Of a stretch of DNA of 64,000 nt, positions 16,496 to 24,566 are shown piece by piece. Below the pieces are notes generated by a model. It was not told the origin of the DNA. It saw only the letters and a list, made by a program, of their open reading frames with translations, and searched no databases. Position 1 is the first letter of the stretch. Every line of letters begins with the position of its first letter. Location of the stretch: positions 61,255 through 125,254 of the forward strand of contig NZ_RZNJ01000002.1 in NCBI RefSeq assembly GCF_003994485.1. The letters are read 5' to 3'. Position numbers and translations under genes: made by a program. Source of the stretch: Arsenicitalea aurantiaca (GTDB lineage Bacteria; Pseudomonadota; Alphaproteobacteria; Rhizobiales; Devosiaceae).

Positions 16496-17536
16496 CTATT
16501 CCTGGTTGAACGTCGGCACGTCGAGCGTCAGTAGGCGCAAGGGCGTGCGTCTCAGCAATATGTCGATCTGCTCGGGCGAAAAGCCTGCCCGTGCCATGAG
16601 GTCGGGTCCGTTTCTCAAGAGGTGACCGTAGCCATGCCCGCCCCAGTGCGTCATGCGGGTGCAGGTGCAGATGTCGTGACTGACGAGGATGCGGTCGGCC
16701 CATCCCTCATCGAAAAGGCGCCGGATCAGGTGCAGCCGCTGGAGGTCGGTAGGCAGCTCGACCTCGCCGAACCAGTAGTGGGACTGCTCGATGCCGAAGA
16801 AGTCCCACTCCACGCAGACACCGGTGGCAAGCAGCTCCCGAACGCCAGAGCCGTCGGGGTAAGTGCGGTCCATATGGCAGATGACGACCCGAGAGAGGTC
16901 CGCACCGGCTTCCGACAGGATCGAAACGATCTCGAAGGGCGCATCGCGATGTCGGCCAGGGTGCACGCTGATCGCAGCGCCGGTGCGTCGGCTCGCCCGT
17001 GCAGCCGCCACGAGGGCCCGCCGCTCGACCGGAAGGATCGGATAGGATGTTCCTATTTCCCCGATGAGCCCGGCACGGACCATCGTGCCATCGAGCCCGC
17101 TCTCGACCTCGGCGATGAACCGTGCCTCGAGCCCATCGATATCGAGGGCCAGGGTTTCGGCATCGAGATAGTCGGCAACATAAGTCCCGGCCGCTGCCAC
17201 CACATGGACGCCCGAGGCGCCGGATGCCGCGCGAAGACCTTCCGGATCCCGGCCAATGCCGAAGGTGCTCTGGTCGACGAGCAGGCTGCCGCCGTCCTGC
17301 GAGAAGCGCTCGAGCTCAGTCGCCGCGATCTGCGGGTCCGTCTGGCGGGCATTATTGCGGTTCTCGTTCGAGCGATAATCGACCTGCCAGCGATTGGCGA
17401 GGGTGATCGGCGCGTCATCGACCGCGGCGCGCTCGGCCGGACGAACGAGGTCGTAGAGCAGATGCTCGTGAAAAACGATCCGGCCGATGGTCTCGGCAGG
17501 CACGTCGCCTCTTACCGTCCTGACCATCCCGCTCAT
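16496..17536 (-). CDS. phosphotriesterase-homology (PTE/PHP) family metal-dependent hydrolase
   Basis: Amidohydrolase-fold enzyme of 346 residues, starting at ATG 17536 inside the stop of the M20 gene (ATGA). Metal ligands are visible: HEH in VFHEHLLYD, a bridging Glu in LIGEIGTSYPI in place of the carboxylated Lys of true phosphotriesterase, His in SVHPGRH, His in VICHMDRTYPD and Asp in LVSHDICTC. The Glu bridge places it with PHP-type proteins; such relatives hydrolyse lactones, amides or esters rather than organophosphates. Its position between an M20-like protein and a DapA-family lyase suggests that it opens a ring or removes an acyl group. Confidence 0.85.
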   Translation of the reverse strand: MSGMVRTVRGDVPAETIGRIVFHEHLLYDLVRPAERAAVDDAPITLANRWQVDYRSNENRNNARQTDPQIAATELERFSQDGGSLLVDQSTFGIGRDPEGLRAASGASGVHVVAAAGTYVADYLDAETLALDIDGLEARFIAEVESGLDGTMVRAGLIGEIGTSYPILPVERRALVAAARASRRTGAAISVHPGRHRDAPFEIVSILSEAGADLSRVVICHMDRTYPDGSGVRELLATGVCVEWDFFGIEQSHYWFGEVELPTDLQRLHLIRRLFDEGWADRILVSHDICTCTRMTHWGGHGYGHLLRNGPDLMARAGFSPEQIDILLRRTPLRLLTLDVPTFNQE

Positions 17537-18855
17537 TGGACGACCCCGCACCAGCCGATGATGCTGGCCGCCGTAACCTTGACCGCCCGCAGATAGTCCT
17601 CGCGGTCCACCCACTCGTCGATGCCGCCGGCATGGGTGAGGTCCCCGCAGAGCGGGCCGAAACCGAGCGTGGGAATGCCCTTCTGAACGATGGGATTGCG
17701 AATGTCCGAGGAGGTGTGCATCGGGTTCACTTCGGGTTCGAACCCGCAGACCTCCGCAATCGCGTCAGAGAGCGTCTGGTAAAGGGGATGTGTGGCCGCG
17801 ACCTCGATGCCCGTGACCCCCGACAGCCAATCAAGGCGCGGCGGGTTTTCGGTCAGGAACGGGTCTGCTGCTATCGCAGCATGAAGGGCCGCCTCGACCT
17901 CCTTCTGCACCGCTTCGAGCTTTTCGCCCGGTGGAAAGGAGATGGCGCCCGAAAAGGTCAACGTCTCCGGCATGCGCCAGAGCGGGGCCGTGCCACCAAA
18001 GTCAATCGAGGAGATCATGAGGTTGGTGGAGCGGCCTACGGCCGCGTCGAGCAACCTGTGGGTCACGCGCGTGGCGCGTTCGGCATCGAGCGCCTTCAGC
18101 GCCCAGATGAGCGCCAGTGCCTTGTCGAGGGGATTGACGCCGAGATGGGAAAAGGCGGTCTGGCCCGGTTCATGGGTCTCGGGCGGCATGCCGCTTACGG
18201 TGATCGCGAATTCGAGCTGGCCGGATGTCAGCGCCTTGATCTCGTGCATGCCGACGCCCGATTCGGCGGGATGCAGATAAAGCGCAGCGTCGGCGTCATA
18301 GCCTTGATGGAGCACTGCTGCGACGCCGCGCGCATTGTTCTTGCTGGGTGTGCTTGCAAAGATCACGTCCCCGGCGAGCCTTATGCCGGCGCGTGCGATC
18401 ATCTCCATCGCCGCAATGCCCGTAGCAACGCCGGCCAGATCATCCGCGATGCCCCACCCGTACACGCGGCCATCGTGGATGGAGGCGCTGAATGGCGGAC
18501 GGGACCAATGTCGCGCGCTTGCGGTAGGTTCACTGTCGGGGTGGGCAAAGATGATGAGGCTGCGACCTTCGGCAGCCTGCCCGTCGAATCGGCCGACGAT
18601 CGAGCGTCGTTCGCCGCGGGCGTCGGCGGCACCTGCGGCGAACTCGTCGACGAGCGGCACGTCGCGGGGTTCATAGCGTAGCGCCTCGACATCAGCTCCG
18701 GCTGCCGACAGACGCTGGATGACGAGGCTCTGCACGGCTTCTTCGCCGTCGTGCTGAAGTCCGACCAGCGCCTGCAGAAGGCCGATCACGTCGCCCTCTG
18801 CCTCATCGATCACGCGGAATATCTCCGCTGCCGCCGCGCCTGTCACGCCCTGCAC
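17533..18855 (-). CDS. divergent M20-family metallohydrolase lacking the usual catalytic Glu pair
   Basis: Protein of 440 residues with the M20/ArgE-DapE-carboxypeptidase G2 architecture. It has HPDSEP (His105, Asp107), the bridging Asp in YGWGIADDLAGVATG (about 138-139), a dimerisation domain beginning SGQLEFAITV, and the distal THAGGIDEWVD. At the position of the conserved DEExG, which holds the catalytic base and a zinc ligand, it reads STPSKNNARG (168-177), and the next ligand region is LYLHPAESG rather than VGEPT. The chemistry may therefore differ, or the protein may not hydrolyse peptide bonds. First gene of a four-gene operon; a regulator-type motif precedes it. Confidence 0.8.
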   Translation of the reverse strand: MQGVTGAAAAEIFRVIDEAEGDVIGLLQALVGLQHDGEEAVQSLVIQRLSAAGADVEALRYEPRDVPLVDEFAAGAADARGERRSIVGRFDGQAAEGRSLIIFAHPDSEPTASARHWSRPPFSASIHDGRVYGWGIADDLAGVATGIAAMEMIARAGIRLAGDVIFASTPSKNNARGVAAVLHQGYDADAALYLHPAESGVGMHEIKALTSGQLEFAITVSGMPPETHEPGQTAFSHLGVNPLDKALALIWALKALDAERATRVTHRLLDAAVGRSTNLMISSIDFGGTAPLWRMPETLTFSGAISFPPGEKLEAVQKEVEAALHAAIAADPFLTENPPRLDWLSGVTGIEVAATHPLYQTLSDAIAEVCGFEPEVNPMHTSSDIRNPIVQKGIPTLGFGPLCGDLTHAGGIDEWVDREDYLRAVKVTAASIIGWCGVVQ

Positions 18856-18904
18856 TCCAATTCGCCTGCGCTATGCTCTACATTGACAGGAGAGTTACAC
18901 ATTC

Positions 18905-18913
18905 TGCATACAA
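18905..18913. promoter_or_regulatory. candidate GntR operator, copy 2
   Basis: TGCATACAA (TTGTATGCA on the other strand) in the 133-base gap between the divergent M20 operon and the DUF3830 gene, so one site could control both directions. TGCAATGGTAATGC follows at about 18919. Confidence 0.5.
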
Positions 18914-18988
18914 CTTCAATGCAATGGTAATGCGTACTCACGACTGGATGCGCTCGCCGCCCGTCCGAAACCGCAAATGGAGAAGAGC

Positions 18989-19405
18989 ATGAAGAAACTT
19001 CGCGTCACCGCCGGCCCTTACACCTTCGAGGGGCATCTCGAAGAGGAACTCGCCCCCAAGACGTGTGCCGCCTTTGCCGCACGCCTGCCTTACAAGAGTC
19101 AGATCGTGCATGTGCGCTGGAGCGGTGAAGGGGTCTGGGTGCCTTTGGGCGACACCGATTTCGGCGTGACCTACGAGAACCACACGAGCCATCCCGCGCC
19201 CGGGCATTTCCTGCTCTATCCCGGCGGCATCAGCGAGACCGAAATCCTGCTCGCCTATGGCGGCGTCGACTTCTCGAGCAAGATGGGGCAACTCGCCGGC
19301 AATCACTTCCTGACGCTCACCAGCGGCCTCGAAAACCTTCCCGCACTCGGCAAGAAAGTGCTTTGGGAAGGCGCGCAGGATATCCGCTTCGAGTTGATCG
19401 ACTGA
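18989..19405 (+). CDS. DUF3830 family protein (cyclophilin-like fold)
   Basis: Small protein of 138 residues of the DUF3830 family, opening MKKLRVTAGPYTFEGHLEEELAPKTCAAFAARLPYKSQ and continuing with HVRWSGEGVWVPLGD and PGHFLLYPGGISETEILLAYG. The fold is cyclophilin-like, but isomerase activity is not established. I start at ATG 18989, which has GGAGAAG in register, rather than the ATG at 18977 that contributes that very sequence. It is the only rightward gene in the block apart from gntR and shares the M20 operon's regulatory gap, so it belongs to the same programme. It might bind or cyclise or open the small-molecule substrate; that is speculation. Confidence 0.8.
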   Translation: MKKLRVTAGPYTFEGHLEEELAPKTCAAFAARLPYKSQIVHVRWSGEGVWVPLGDTDFGVTYENHTSHPAPGHFLLYPGGISETEILLAYGGVDFSSKMGQLAGNHFLTLTSGLENLPALGKKVLWEGAQDIRFELID

Positions 19406-19411
19406 GCTCTT

Positions 19412-19436
19412 AGGCGGGCCTCAGGCCCGCCTTTCC
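19412..19436. terminator. bidirectional intrinsic terminator overlapping a stop codon
   Basis: Perfect 9-bp stem AGGCGGGCC / GGCCCGCCT with a TCA loop, followed on the plus strand by TTCC. It serves the convergent DUF3830 and hydantoinase genes; the loop is itself the hydantoinase stop codon. Confidence 0.7.
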
Positions 19437-20845
19437 TGCTCGGTCACGAGTGCCGACTTTCCGCGCGCCAGATGCCGGCCTCCTGGAGCCGCCCCGGTCG
19501 GCTCTCCGCCCGCGACGACCTGGGTACCGCGAAGAATGACCTCCACCGGCCAGCCCTTGATCATCAGCCCCTCATAGGGGGTGTAGTCGGCACCGTGGTG
19601 GAGCCGCTCCTGGCTGATCGGGCGCTCCAGTTCCGGATCCCAGATGACGAGATCCGCGTCCGAACCTTCGGCGATCTGGCCCTTTTGCGGATAGAGCCCA
19701 TAGGTCTTGGCGTGATTGGTCGAGCCCAGTGCGACGAACCGTTCGAGGCTGATCCGACCCTTGCTCACGCCCTCCGAAAAAAGGATCGGCAGCCGCGTTT
19801 CCACGCCGGGAATGCCATTCGGGATCCACCGGAAGTCCGTCCGTCCGCGGGCGTTGAGCTTTCCGGCCTCGTCGTCATAGCGGAACGGGCAGTGATCGGA
19901 GGAAAAAAGGTCGAATACGCCGCCCTCTATGCCTTCCCAGCAGGCGATCTGGCTGTCCGTATCGCGCGGGGGCGGGGAGCAGACGAATTTCGCGCCCTCC
20001 CAATTGGTCTTGTCGAGGTCGTCCGCGGTCAGGACCAGATATTGCGGGCAGGTCTCGCCCACCACCGGACGGCCGCGCGAGCGGGCGCGGGCGATTTCGT
20101 CCATCGCCTGGCGGTTCGACACATGTACGATGACCACCGGCGTCTCGATGATTTCCGCAAGCGAGATGGCGCGATGGGTGGCTTCGCGCTCGGCGATTGC
20201 AGGCCGGGTGCTCGCGTGATGGCGCGGCTCGACGTCGCCGCGGGCGACATGCCTGTCGATGAGGAAGCGGATGGCGTCCTCGTTCTCGCAATGGACCATG
20301 ACGAGTGCGCCGGTCTCGCGCGCGACATCCATGGTTTCAAGGATTTCCCGATCGTTCAGCTTCAGTCCCTCATAGGTCATGAAGACCTTGAACGAGGTGT
20401 AGCCGTCGGCGACGAGTGCCGGCAGGTCCTGGCCCAGCACCTGCGGGGTAGGGTCGCTGACGATCAGATGGAAGCTGACATCGGCGTGACATTTGCCGTC
20501 TGCAAGAGCGTGGTAGGCCTTCACGACGTCCCGGAGGCTCTGTCCCTTCTGCTGCAGTGCGAAGGGCAGGATCGTCGTCGTTCCCCCGCAGACCGCCGAG
20601 AGCGTGCCGCTCTCAAAATCATCCGCCATCACGATGCCGTCGCCCGATGGCTGGGAAATGTGCACGTGGCTATCGATGCCCCCGGGCACGACGATCTTTC
20701 CGGTCGCGTCGATGGTCCGGTCCGCGGAACCGAGATCCGTGCCGAGCGCGGCGATCAGCCCGTCTTTCACGGCGATGTCGCACTGGCGCACCTGATCGGC
20801 GGTCGCCACGGTGCCGTTGGAGATGATGAGGTCGTAATGGGCCAT
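19421..20845 (-). CDS. D-hydantoinase/dihydropyrimidinase-family cyclic amidohydrolase
   Basis: Enzyme of 474 residues that opens cyclic amides such as 5-substituted hydantoins or dihydropyrimidines. All binuclear zinc residues are in place: HVH in GGIDSHVHISQP, the lysine to be carboxylated in TSFKVFMTYEG, His in MVHCENED, His in VIVHVSN and Asp in FSSDHCPFRYDD. I start at ATG 20845 (MAHYDLIISNGTVAT); the longer frame to 21220 runs into the binding-protein gene. It follows that gene by 56 bases, separated by a hairpin, so it is probably cotranscribed at lower level. With HyuA/HyuB nearby it points to a cyclic amide or imide substrate. Confidence 0.9.
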   Translation of the reverse strand: MAHYDLIISNGTVATADQVRQCDIAVKDGLIAALGTDLGSADRTIDATGKIVVPGGIDSHVHISQPSGDGIVMADDFESGTLSAVCGGTTTILPFALQQKGQSLRDVVKAYHALADGKCHADVSFHLIVSDPTPQVLGQDLPALVADGYTSFKVFMTYEGLKLNDREILETMDVARETGALVMVHCENEDAIRFLIDRHVARGDVEPRHHASTRPAIAEREATHRAISLAEIIETPVVIVHVSNRQAMDEIARARSRGRPVVGETCPQYLVLTADDLDKTNWEGAKFVCSPPPRDTDSQIACWEGIEGGVFDLFSSDHCPFRYDDEAGKLNARGRTDFRWIPNGIPGVETRLPILFSEGVSKGRISLERFVALGSTNHAKTYGLYPQKGQIAEGSDADLVIWDPELERPISQERLHHGADYTPYEGLMIKGWPVEVILRGTQVVAGGEPTGAAPGGRHLARGKSALVTEQERRA

Positions 20846-20866
20846 TGCGCTACACTTCAAGCTATT

Positions 20867-20889
20867 GGGGCGGCTCGATGAGCCGCCCC
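20867..20889. terminator. strong hairpin between binding-protein and hydantoinase genes
   Basis: Perfect 10-bp stem GGGGCGGCTC / GAGCCGCCCC with a GAT loop, no T-run. Such intercistronic hairpins commonly stabilise the binding-protein message and cut readthrough to the enzyme gene. Confidence 0.55.
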
Positions 20890-20901
20890 GGGGGTCTTGG
20901 G

Positions 20902-22473
20902 TCAGTCCGCGGCGGGTCTCACCGCCGCCAGATCGACCGTCCAGGTGGGATGGTACGAGACATTCTCGACTGCAGCCGAGCTTACCAGCGTTGTCGGCGG
21001 CTGGAAGAGGGGAATGTAGGGGCCGGTCTCGTTCAGCGCCATCTGCCATTCCTTGTAGATGGCGTCGCGTTCGGCCGGATCGAGCGCGAGCGCGGCACGG
21101 GCCGCGATCTCCTCGATGACCTCGTTGCTGCCCTCGGCCCAGCCGACGCGCAGACCGACGAGCTTGCCCGGGTTGAAGGCGAGGTAATAGCTCGGGTCGG
21201 GGAAGGCGGGGCCCCACCACTGCACGCTCATCTCGAGTGAGCCGGCGCGATAGCCATCGAGATTGGTCGCGACCGGCTGCGGCACGAGATTCACGGTGAC
21301 GCCGATCTCGGCCAGGTCAGCCTGGATCTTGGCGCCCAGATCGCCGAACGAAATGCCGTGCTTGGCAATGTCCGAAGCGTAGGCCATCTCGACGGTCGGG
21401 TTCTCGATGCCGCTACGCGCAAGCGCCTCGCGGGCCCGGTCGAGATCGCGCACCGGAGCCTCTTCGCCCGGCACCGTGCCGAGGAGGATGGAGGGGACGA
21501 TGCCCCCGGGACGTCCGGCGCCTTCGCCGACGATATTCATGATGCCATCGAAGTCGATCGCGTAGCGGACGGCTTCAACGAAATCAGGATTGCTCGTCGT
21601 CTCTGAGACTTCCGGGTTGGCGTTGAGGAAGACGAAGCCCATGTCCGATCCCGGCTGGGAAATGACGGCTGCGTCGTCGCCGAGCGAACCCACCTGGTCG
21701 GGCCGCAGGTCGATCGCGATATGGCTGACCCCGCGCATGATGTTCATCTGCTGAGCGGTGTTGGCCACGTTGCGGATGACGATTTGCTCGAAGGCAGGGG
21801 CTTCGCCCCAATAATTGTCGTTGCGCTCGAGGACGACCTCGGAGGCAATGTCGAACTTGGTGAGGATGTAGGGGCCCGAGCCGAGCGACGTGCCCGCGAG
21901 GAAGGCGTCGGCTGTGTCGGACTGGCTCGCTTCCTCGGTATCGAGGCCGCCATTTTCCTTCATCACATCGGCATTGAGGATGGCGAAGGCGGGGTAGGTG
22001 AGGCGGGCGGGCAGGCCGGGGTCGGAGAACGTCGACGTGGCGACGATCTCGTCATCGGCCTCGCCTGCCGAGAAGCTGATCTCGGCCAGCATGAAGGCGG
22101 CACTGCCTTTGACGTTCTTGGCCCGGTTGAGCGAGAAGAGCACGTCGTCGCGGGTAACGGGCGAGCCGTCCGAGAACGTCGCGCCCTCGCGCAGCTTGAA
22201 GGTGAAGACGGTCGCGTCCTCGTTGGCCGTCGGCAGTTCTGCGAGGCCCGGAACGATCGTGGTGGCGTCCCCTTCCTCGAAGGTGACGAGCGTCTGGTAG
22301 ACCGCGTGCAGGAAGAGGCTGGCGGTCGGCTCGAAGGCGCGGGCCGGATCGGCCGTCTTGAGCTGGAAGACCGTGTCGACGACTAGCGATTCCTGCGCCT
22401 GTGTCATCGCTATCGTCGATACGCTGCCGAGCGCGGCCAAAGCCAGCGCTCCGATTAGTTTCTGCACCATCAT
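20902..22473 (-). CDS. peptide/nickel-type ABC transporter substrate-binding protein (family 5)
   Basis: Periplasmic binding protein of 523 residues, DppA/OppA family. The signal peptide MMVQKLIGALALAALGSVSTIAMTQAQ is followed by ESLVVDTVFQLKTADPARAFEPTAS. The family-5 signature is present in ATVFTFKLREGATFSDGSPVTRDDVLFSLNRAKN. GGGAG precedes the start. This family binds di- and oligopeptides as well as opines, cyclic amides and sugars. It is the first gene of a two-gene operon with the hydantoinase, and the dppBCDF-type membrane and ATPase genes lie just upstream as a separate operon. A candidate regulator site lies 65-95 bases ahead. Confidence 0.88.
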   Translation of the reverse strand: MMVQKLIGALALAALGSVSTIAMTQAQESLVVDTVFQLKTADPARAFEPTASLFLHAVYQTLVTFEEGDATTIVPGLAELPTANEDATVFTFKLREGATFSDGSPVTRDDVLFSLNRAKNVKGSAAFMLAEISFSAGEADDEIVATSTFSDPGLPARLTYPAFAILNADVMKENGGLDTEEASQSDTADAFLAGTSLGSGPYILTKFDIASEVVLERNDNYWGEAPAFEQIVIRNVANTAQQMNIMRGVSHIAIDLRPDQVGSLGDDAAVISQPGSDMGFVFLNANPEVSETTSNPDFVEAVRYAIDFDGIMNIVGEGAGRPGGIVPSILLGTVPGEEAPVRDLDRAREALARSGIENPTVEMAYASDIAKHGISFGDLGAKIQADLAEIGVTVNLVPQPVATNLDGYRAGSLEMSVQWWGPAFPDPSYYLAFNPGKLVGLRVGWAEGSNEVIEEIAARAALALDPAERDAIYKEWQMALNETGPYIPLFQPPTTLVSSAAVENVSYHPTWTVDLAAVRPAAD

Positions 22474-22537
22474 GACTCCCCTGATCTATGCTGCAACTGG
22501 CCCCGCCCGGCTGCTGCCCGGCGATCGGCATAAGCAG

Positions 22538-22568
22538 TGCATACAAATGTAGTACAGCATACATACAG
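22538..22568. promoter_or_regulatory. candidate GntR operator, copies 3a and 3b
   Basis: Two tandem copies of the motif: TGCATACAA at 22538-22546 and GCATACATACAG at 22557-22568, i.e. TTGTATGCA and TGTATGTATGC on the minus strand. They lie in the 141-base gap ahead of the binding-protein-hydantoinase operon, where its promoter must be. Confidence 0.5.
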
Positions 22569-22614
22569 GCGCTGTGCAATGGCGATCGTGTGGGCAGGCT
22601 TGCGTCGTGCACAG

Positions 22615-23583
22615 TCAGTAGGCGTCGGCCCGCACTCTCTGTTCCATTGCCGCGGCCACGTGGCAGGCGACGCTGCGCTCGGGCCGGAGCCTCTCGCGCA
22701 GGGGCTCCACGGTCCGGCATTCGGCAATCGCTGTAGGGCAGCGAGGATGGAAACGGCATCCAGCAGGTGGGCGAGCCGGATTGGGCACATCACCGGGCAG
22801 GTCGGCTGGCAGCATGCCGAGCCCGTCCGGCCGCGGAATGGCGCCGATGAGGCTGCGCGTATAGGGGTGAAGTGGATCGCGCCAGACGGACGCGCTCGGG
22901 CCGGATTCCACGATCTTGCCGAGATACATCACCGTCGTCACGTCCGCGATGGTGCGAACGATGGCAAGGTCGTGCGAGATAAAGAGAAGGCCCATGTCGA
23001 GCTCGCGGACGAGCGTAACGAGCAGGTTCGCGATCGCCGCCTGCGCCGATGCATCGAGCGCCGAGATCGGTTCGTCGGCGACGATGCAGCGCGGGCGCGC
23101 GGCGAGGGCGCGCGCGATGGCGATGCGCTGCCGTTGTCCGCCGGAGAACTGGTGGGGATAACGGTCGGCGAAGGCAGCGCTGAGGCCGACACGCTCGAGG
23201 CATTCGCCAACGCTCATGGCGGTATCGCCTGCCTCGGTCGCAACCTGGCCACCTTCGGCGATGAGCTCGCCGACGCGTCGCCGTGGGTTGAGCGATGAGA
23301 ACGGGTCCTGGAACACCATCTGCAGCTTGCGTTCTGCCTTTGGCCGAGCGCCGCGCCGAAGCGGCGTCAGGGGCGCACCGGCAAAGGTGATGGTGCCGCC
23401 CGATGCCGGGACGAGACCGACGGCGGCCTTGCCCAGCGAGGACTTGCCGCAGCCCGATTCGCCGACAAGGGCAACGATCTGGCCGGCCTCGACGTCGATA
23501 TCGGCGCCCGCGACGGCGCGAACCGTGGTGCCGGCATGCCCGGCATAGCTGACTTCGAGATTGCGGATCGACAGGAGGCTCAC
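22615..23583 (-). CDS. dipeptide/oligopeptide ABC transporter ATP-binding protein (DppF-like)
   Basis: ATPase of 322 residues starting at GTG 23583, overlapping the stop of the preceding ATPase gene (GTGA). Walker A GESGCGKS at 41-48, Q-loop [15 protein letters not shown], signature FSGGQRQRIAIARAL, Walker B CIVADEPISALD and H-loop ISHDLAIV. The C-terminal extension carries the Cys-containing oligopeptide motif GCRFHPRCPTAIAEC, known in this family to bind an iron-sulfur cluster. It is the last gene of dppBCDF. It powers import of the ligand bound by the peptide-type binding protein encoded next door. Confidence 0.88.
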   Translation of the reverse strand: MSLLSIRNLEVSYAGHAGTTVRAVAGADIDVEAGQIVALVGESGCGKSSLGKAAVGLVPASGGTITFAGAPLTPLRRGARPKAERKLQMVFQDPFSSLNPRRRVGELIAEGGQVATEAGDTAMSVGECLERVGLSAAFADRYPHQFSGGQRQRIAIARALAARPRCIVADEPISALDASAQAAIANLLVTLVRELDMGLLFISHDLAIVRTIADVTTVMYLGKIVESGPSASVWRDPLHPYTRSLIGAIPRPDGLGMLPADLPGDVPNPARPPAGCRFHPRCPTAIAECRTVEPLRERLRPERSVACHVAAAMEQRVRADAY

Positions 23584-24566
23584 GCGGCCATCTCCCCAAG
23601 CGGATCGATCGTGCAGGCAATCGCTCGGCCCGGCGCGACCGTGCGAAGGGCCGGTTCGGCCGTCCGGCAGACCGGCTGGGCGAACTGGCAGCGGGGATGG
23701 AAGGGGCAGCCCTGAGGGAGTGCGCCGATCGCAGGCGGCGTGCCTTCGAGAGGGCGCAGGACCATTTCCTCGCCCCGATCATGGGGCAGGGCGCCGAGCA
23801 ACCCATAGGTGTAGGGATGGCGCGGGCGCCCCAGTACGTCGCCGCGCATGCCCTGCTCGACGATGCGGCCGGCATACATCACGGCAACGCGGTCGGTGAG
23901 CGCGGACATCACGCCCATGTCATGGGTGATCAGCAATACCGAGAGGCCAAGCTCGGTCCGCAGGCGCTGCAGCAGCCGCAGGATTCCCGCCTGCACGGTA
24001 ACGTCGAGCGCGGTCGTGGGTTCGTCGGCGATCAGCAGCTTGGGCCCGCAGCAAAGCGCCATGGCGATGGCGATCCGCTGCCGCATGCCGCCCGAGAACT
24101 GATGCGGGTAACGCCTCAGCGCGGTGGCGGCGTCGGGGATGCGCACCAGTTCCAGAAGTTCGATAGCGCGTTCGCGCGCCGCCTTGGCATCGACACCGCG
24201 ATGGTGGCGCAGGTGTTCGGTCAGCTGTCGCTCGATGGACAGCATCGGGTGGAGCGCGGTCATCGGGTCCTGGAACACCATGGCGATGTCGCGCCCGCGT
24301 ACGGCCGAAATTTCTGCGGGCCCAAGCCCAACGAGGTCGCGGCCTTCGAAGTCGATCCGGCCGCTCATCCGACCGCCGGGAGGGAGGAGACCCAAGAGGC
24401 TCAGCGCCGTGATGGTCTTGCCGCTGCCGCTTTCGCCGGCAAGTCCCACGATGTCCCCGCGCCCGATTTCGAGGCTGACCTCGCGCACGGGAAAGAGCCG
24501 CTGCCCGTCCGCCGAGGGCAGGCTGATCGTCAGCGTATCGATCGCAACCAGCGGCGCGGCGCTCAT
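23580..24566 (-). CDS. dipeptide/oligopeptide ABC transporter ATP-binding protein (DppD-like)
   Basis: ATPase of 328 residues starting at ATG 24566, within the stop of the permease gene (ATGA). Walker A GESGSGKT at 44-51, signature [15 protein letters not shown], Walker [14 protein letters not shown]-loop ITHDMGVMS, and the C-terminal Cys motif GCPFHPRCQFAQPVC. The long in-frame extension upstream is the permease gene read in another frame. It pairs with the DppF-like ATPase to form the heterodimeric motor of transporter 1. Confidence 0.88.
   Translation of the reverse strand: MSAAPLVAIDTLTISLPSADGQRLFPVREVSLEIGRGDIVGLAGESGSGKTITALSLLGLLPPGGRMSGRIDFEGRDLVGLGPAEISAVRGRDIAMVFQDPMTALHPMLSIERQLTEHLRHHRGVDAKAARERAIELLELVRIPDAATALRRYPHQFSGGMRQRIAIAMALCCGPKLLIADEPTTALDVTVQAGILRLLQRLRTELGLSVLLITHDMGVMSALTDRVAVMYAGRIVEQGMRGDVLGRPRHPYTYGLLGALPHDRGEEMVLRPLEGTPPAIGALPQGCPFHPRCQFAQPVCRTAEPALRTVAPGRAIACTIDPLGEMAA

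Noticed and set aside
16496-17536. True phosphotriesterase (organophosphate hydrolase)
   Set aside because: The bridging lysine of phosphotriesterase is replaced by Glu in LIGEIGTS and the context is amide catabolism, so only the wider homology family is claimed.
12669-18855. Assigning the operon outright as hydroxyproline catabolism
   Set aside because: The dehydrogenase and DapA types fit, but epimerase and 2-oxoglutarate-semialdehyde dehydrogenase are not in the operon, while M20, PTE, DUF3830 and cyclic amidohydrolases are unexplained by that pathway.
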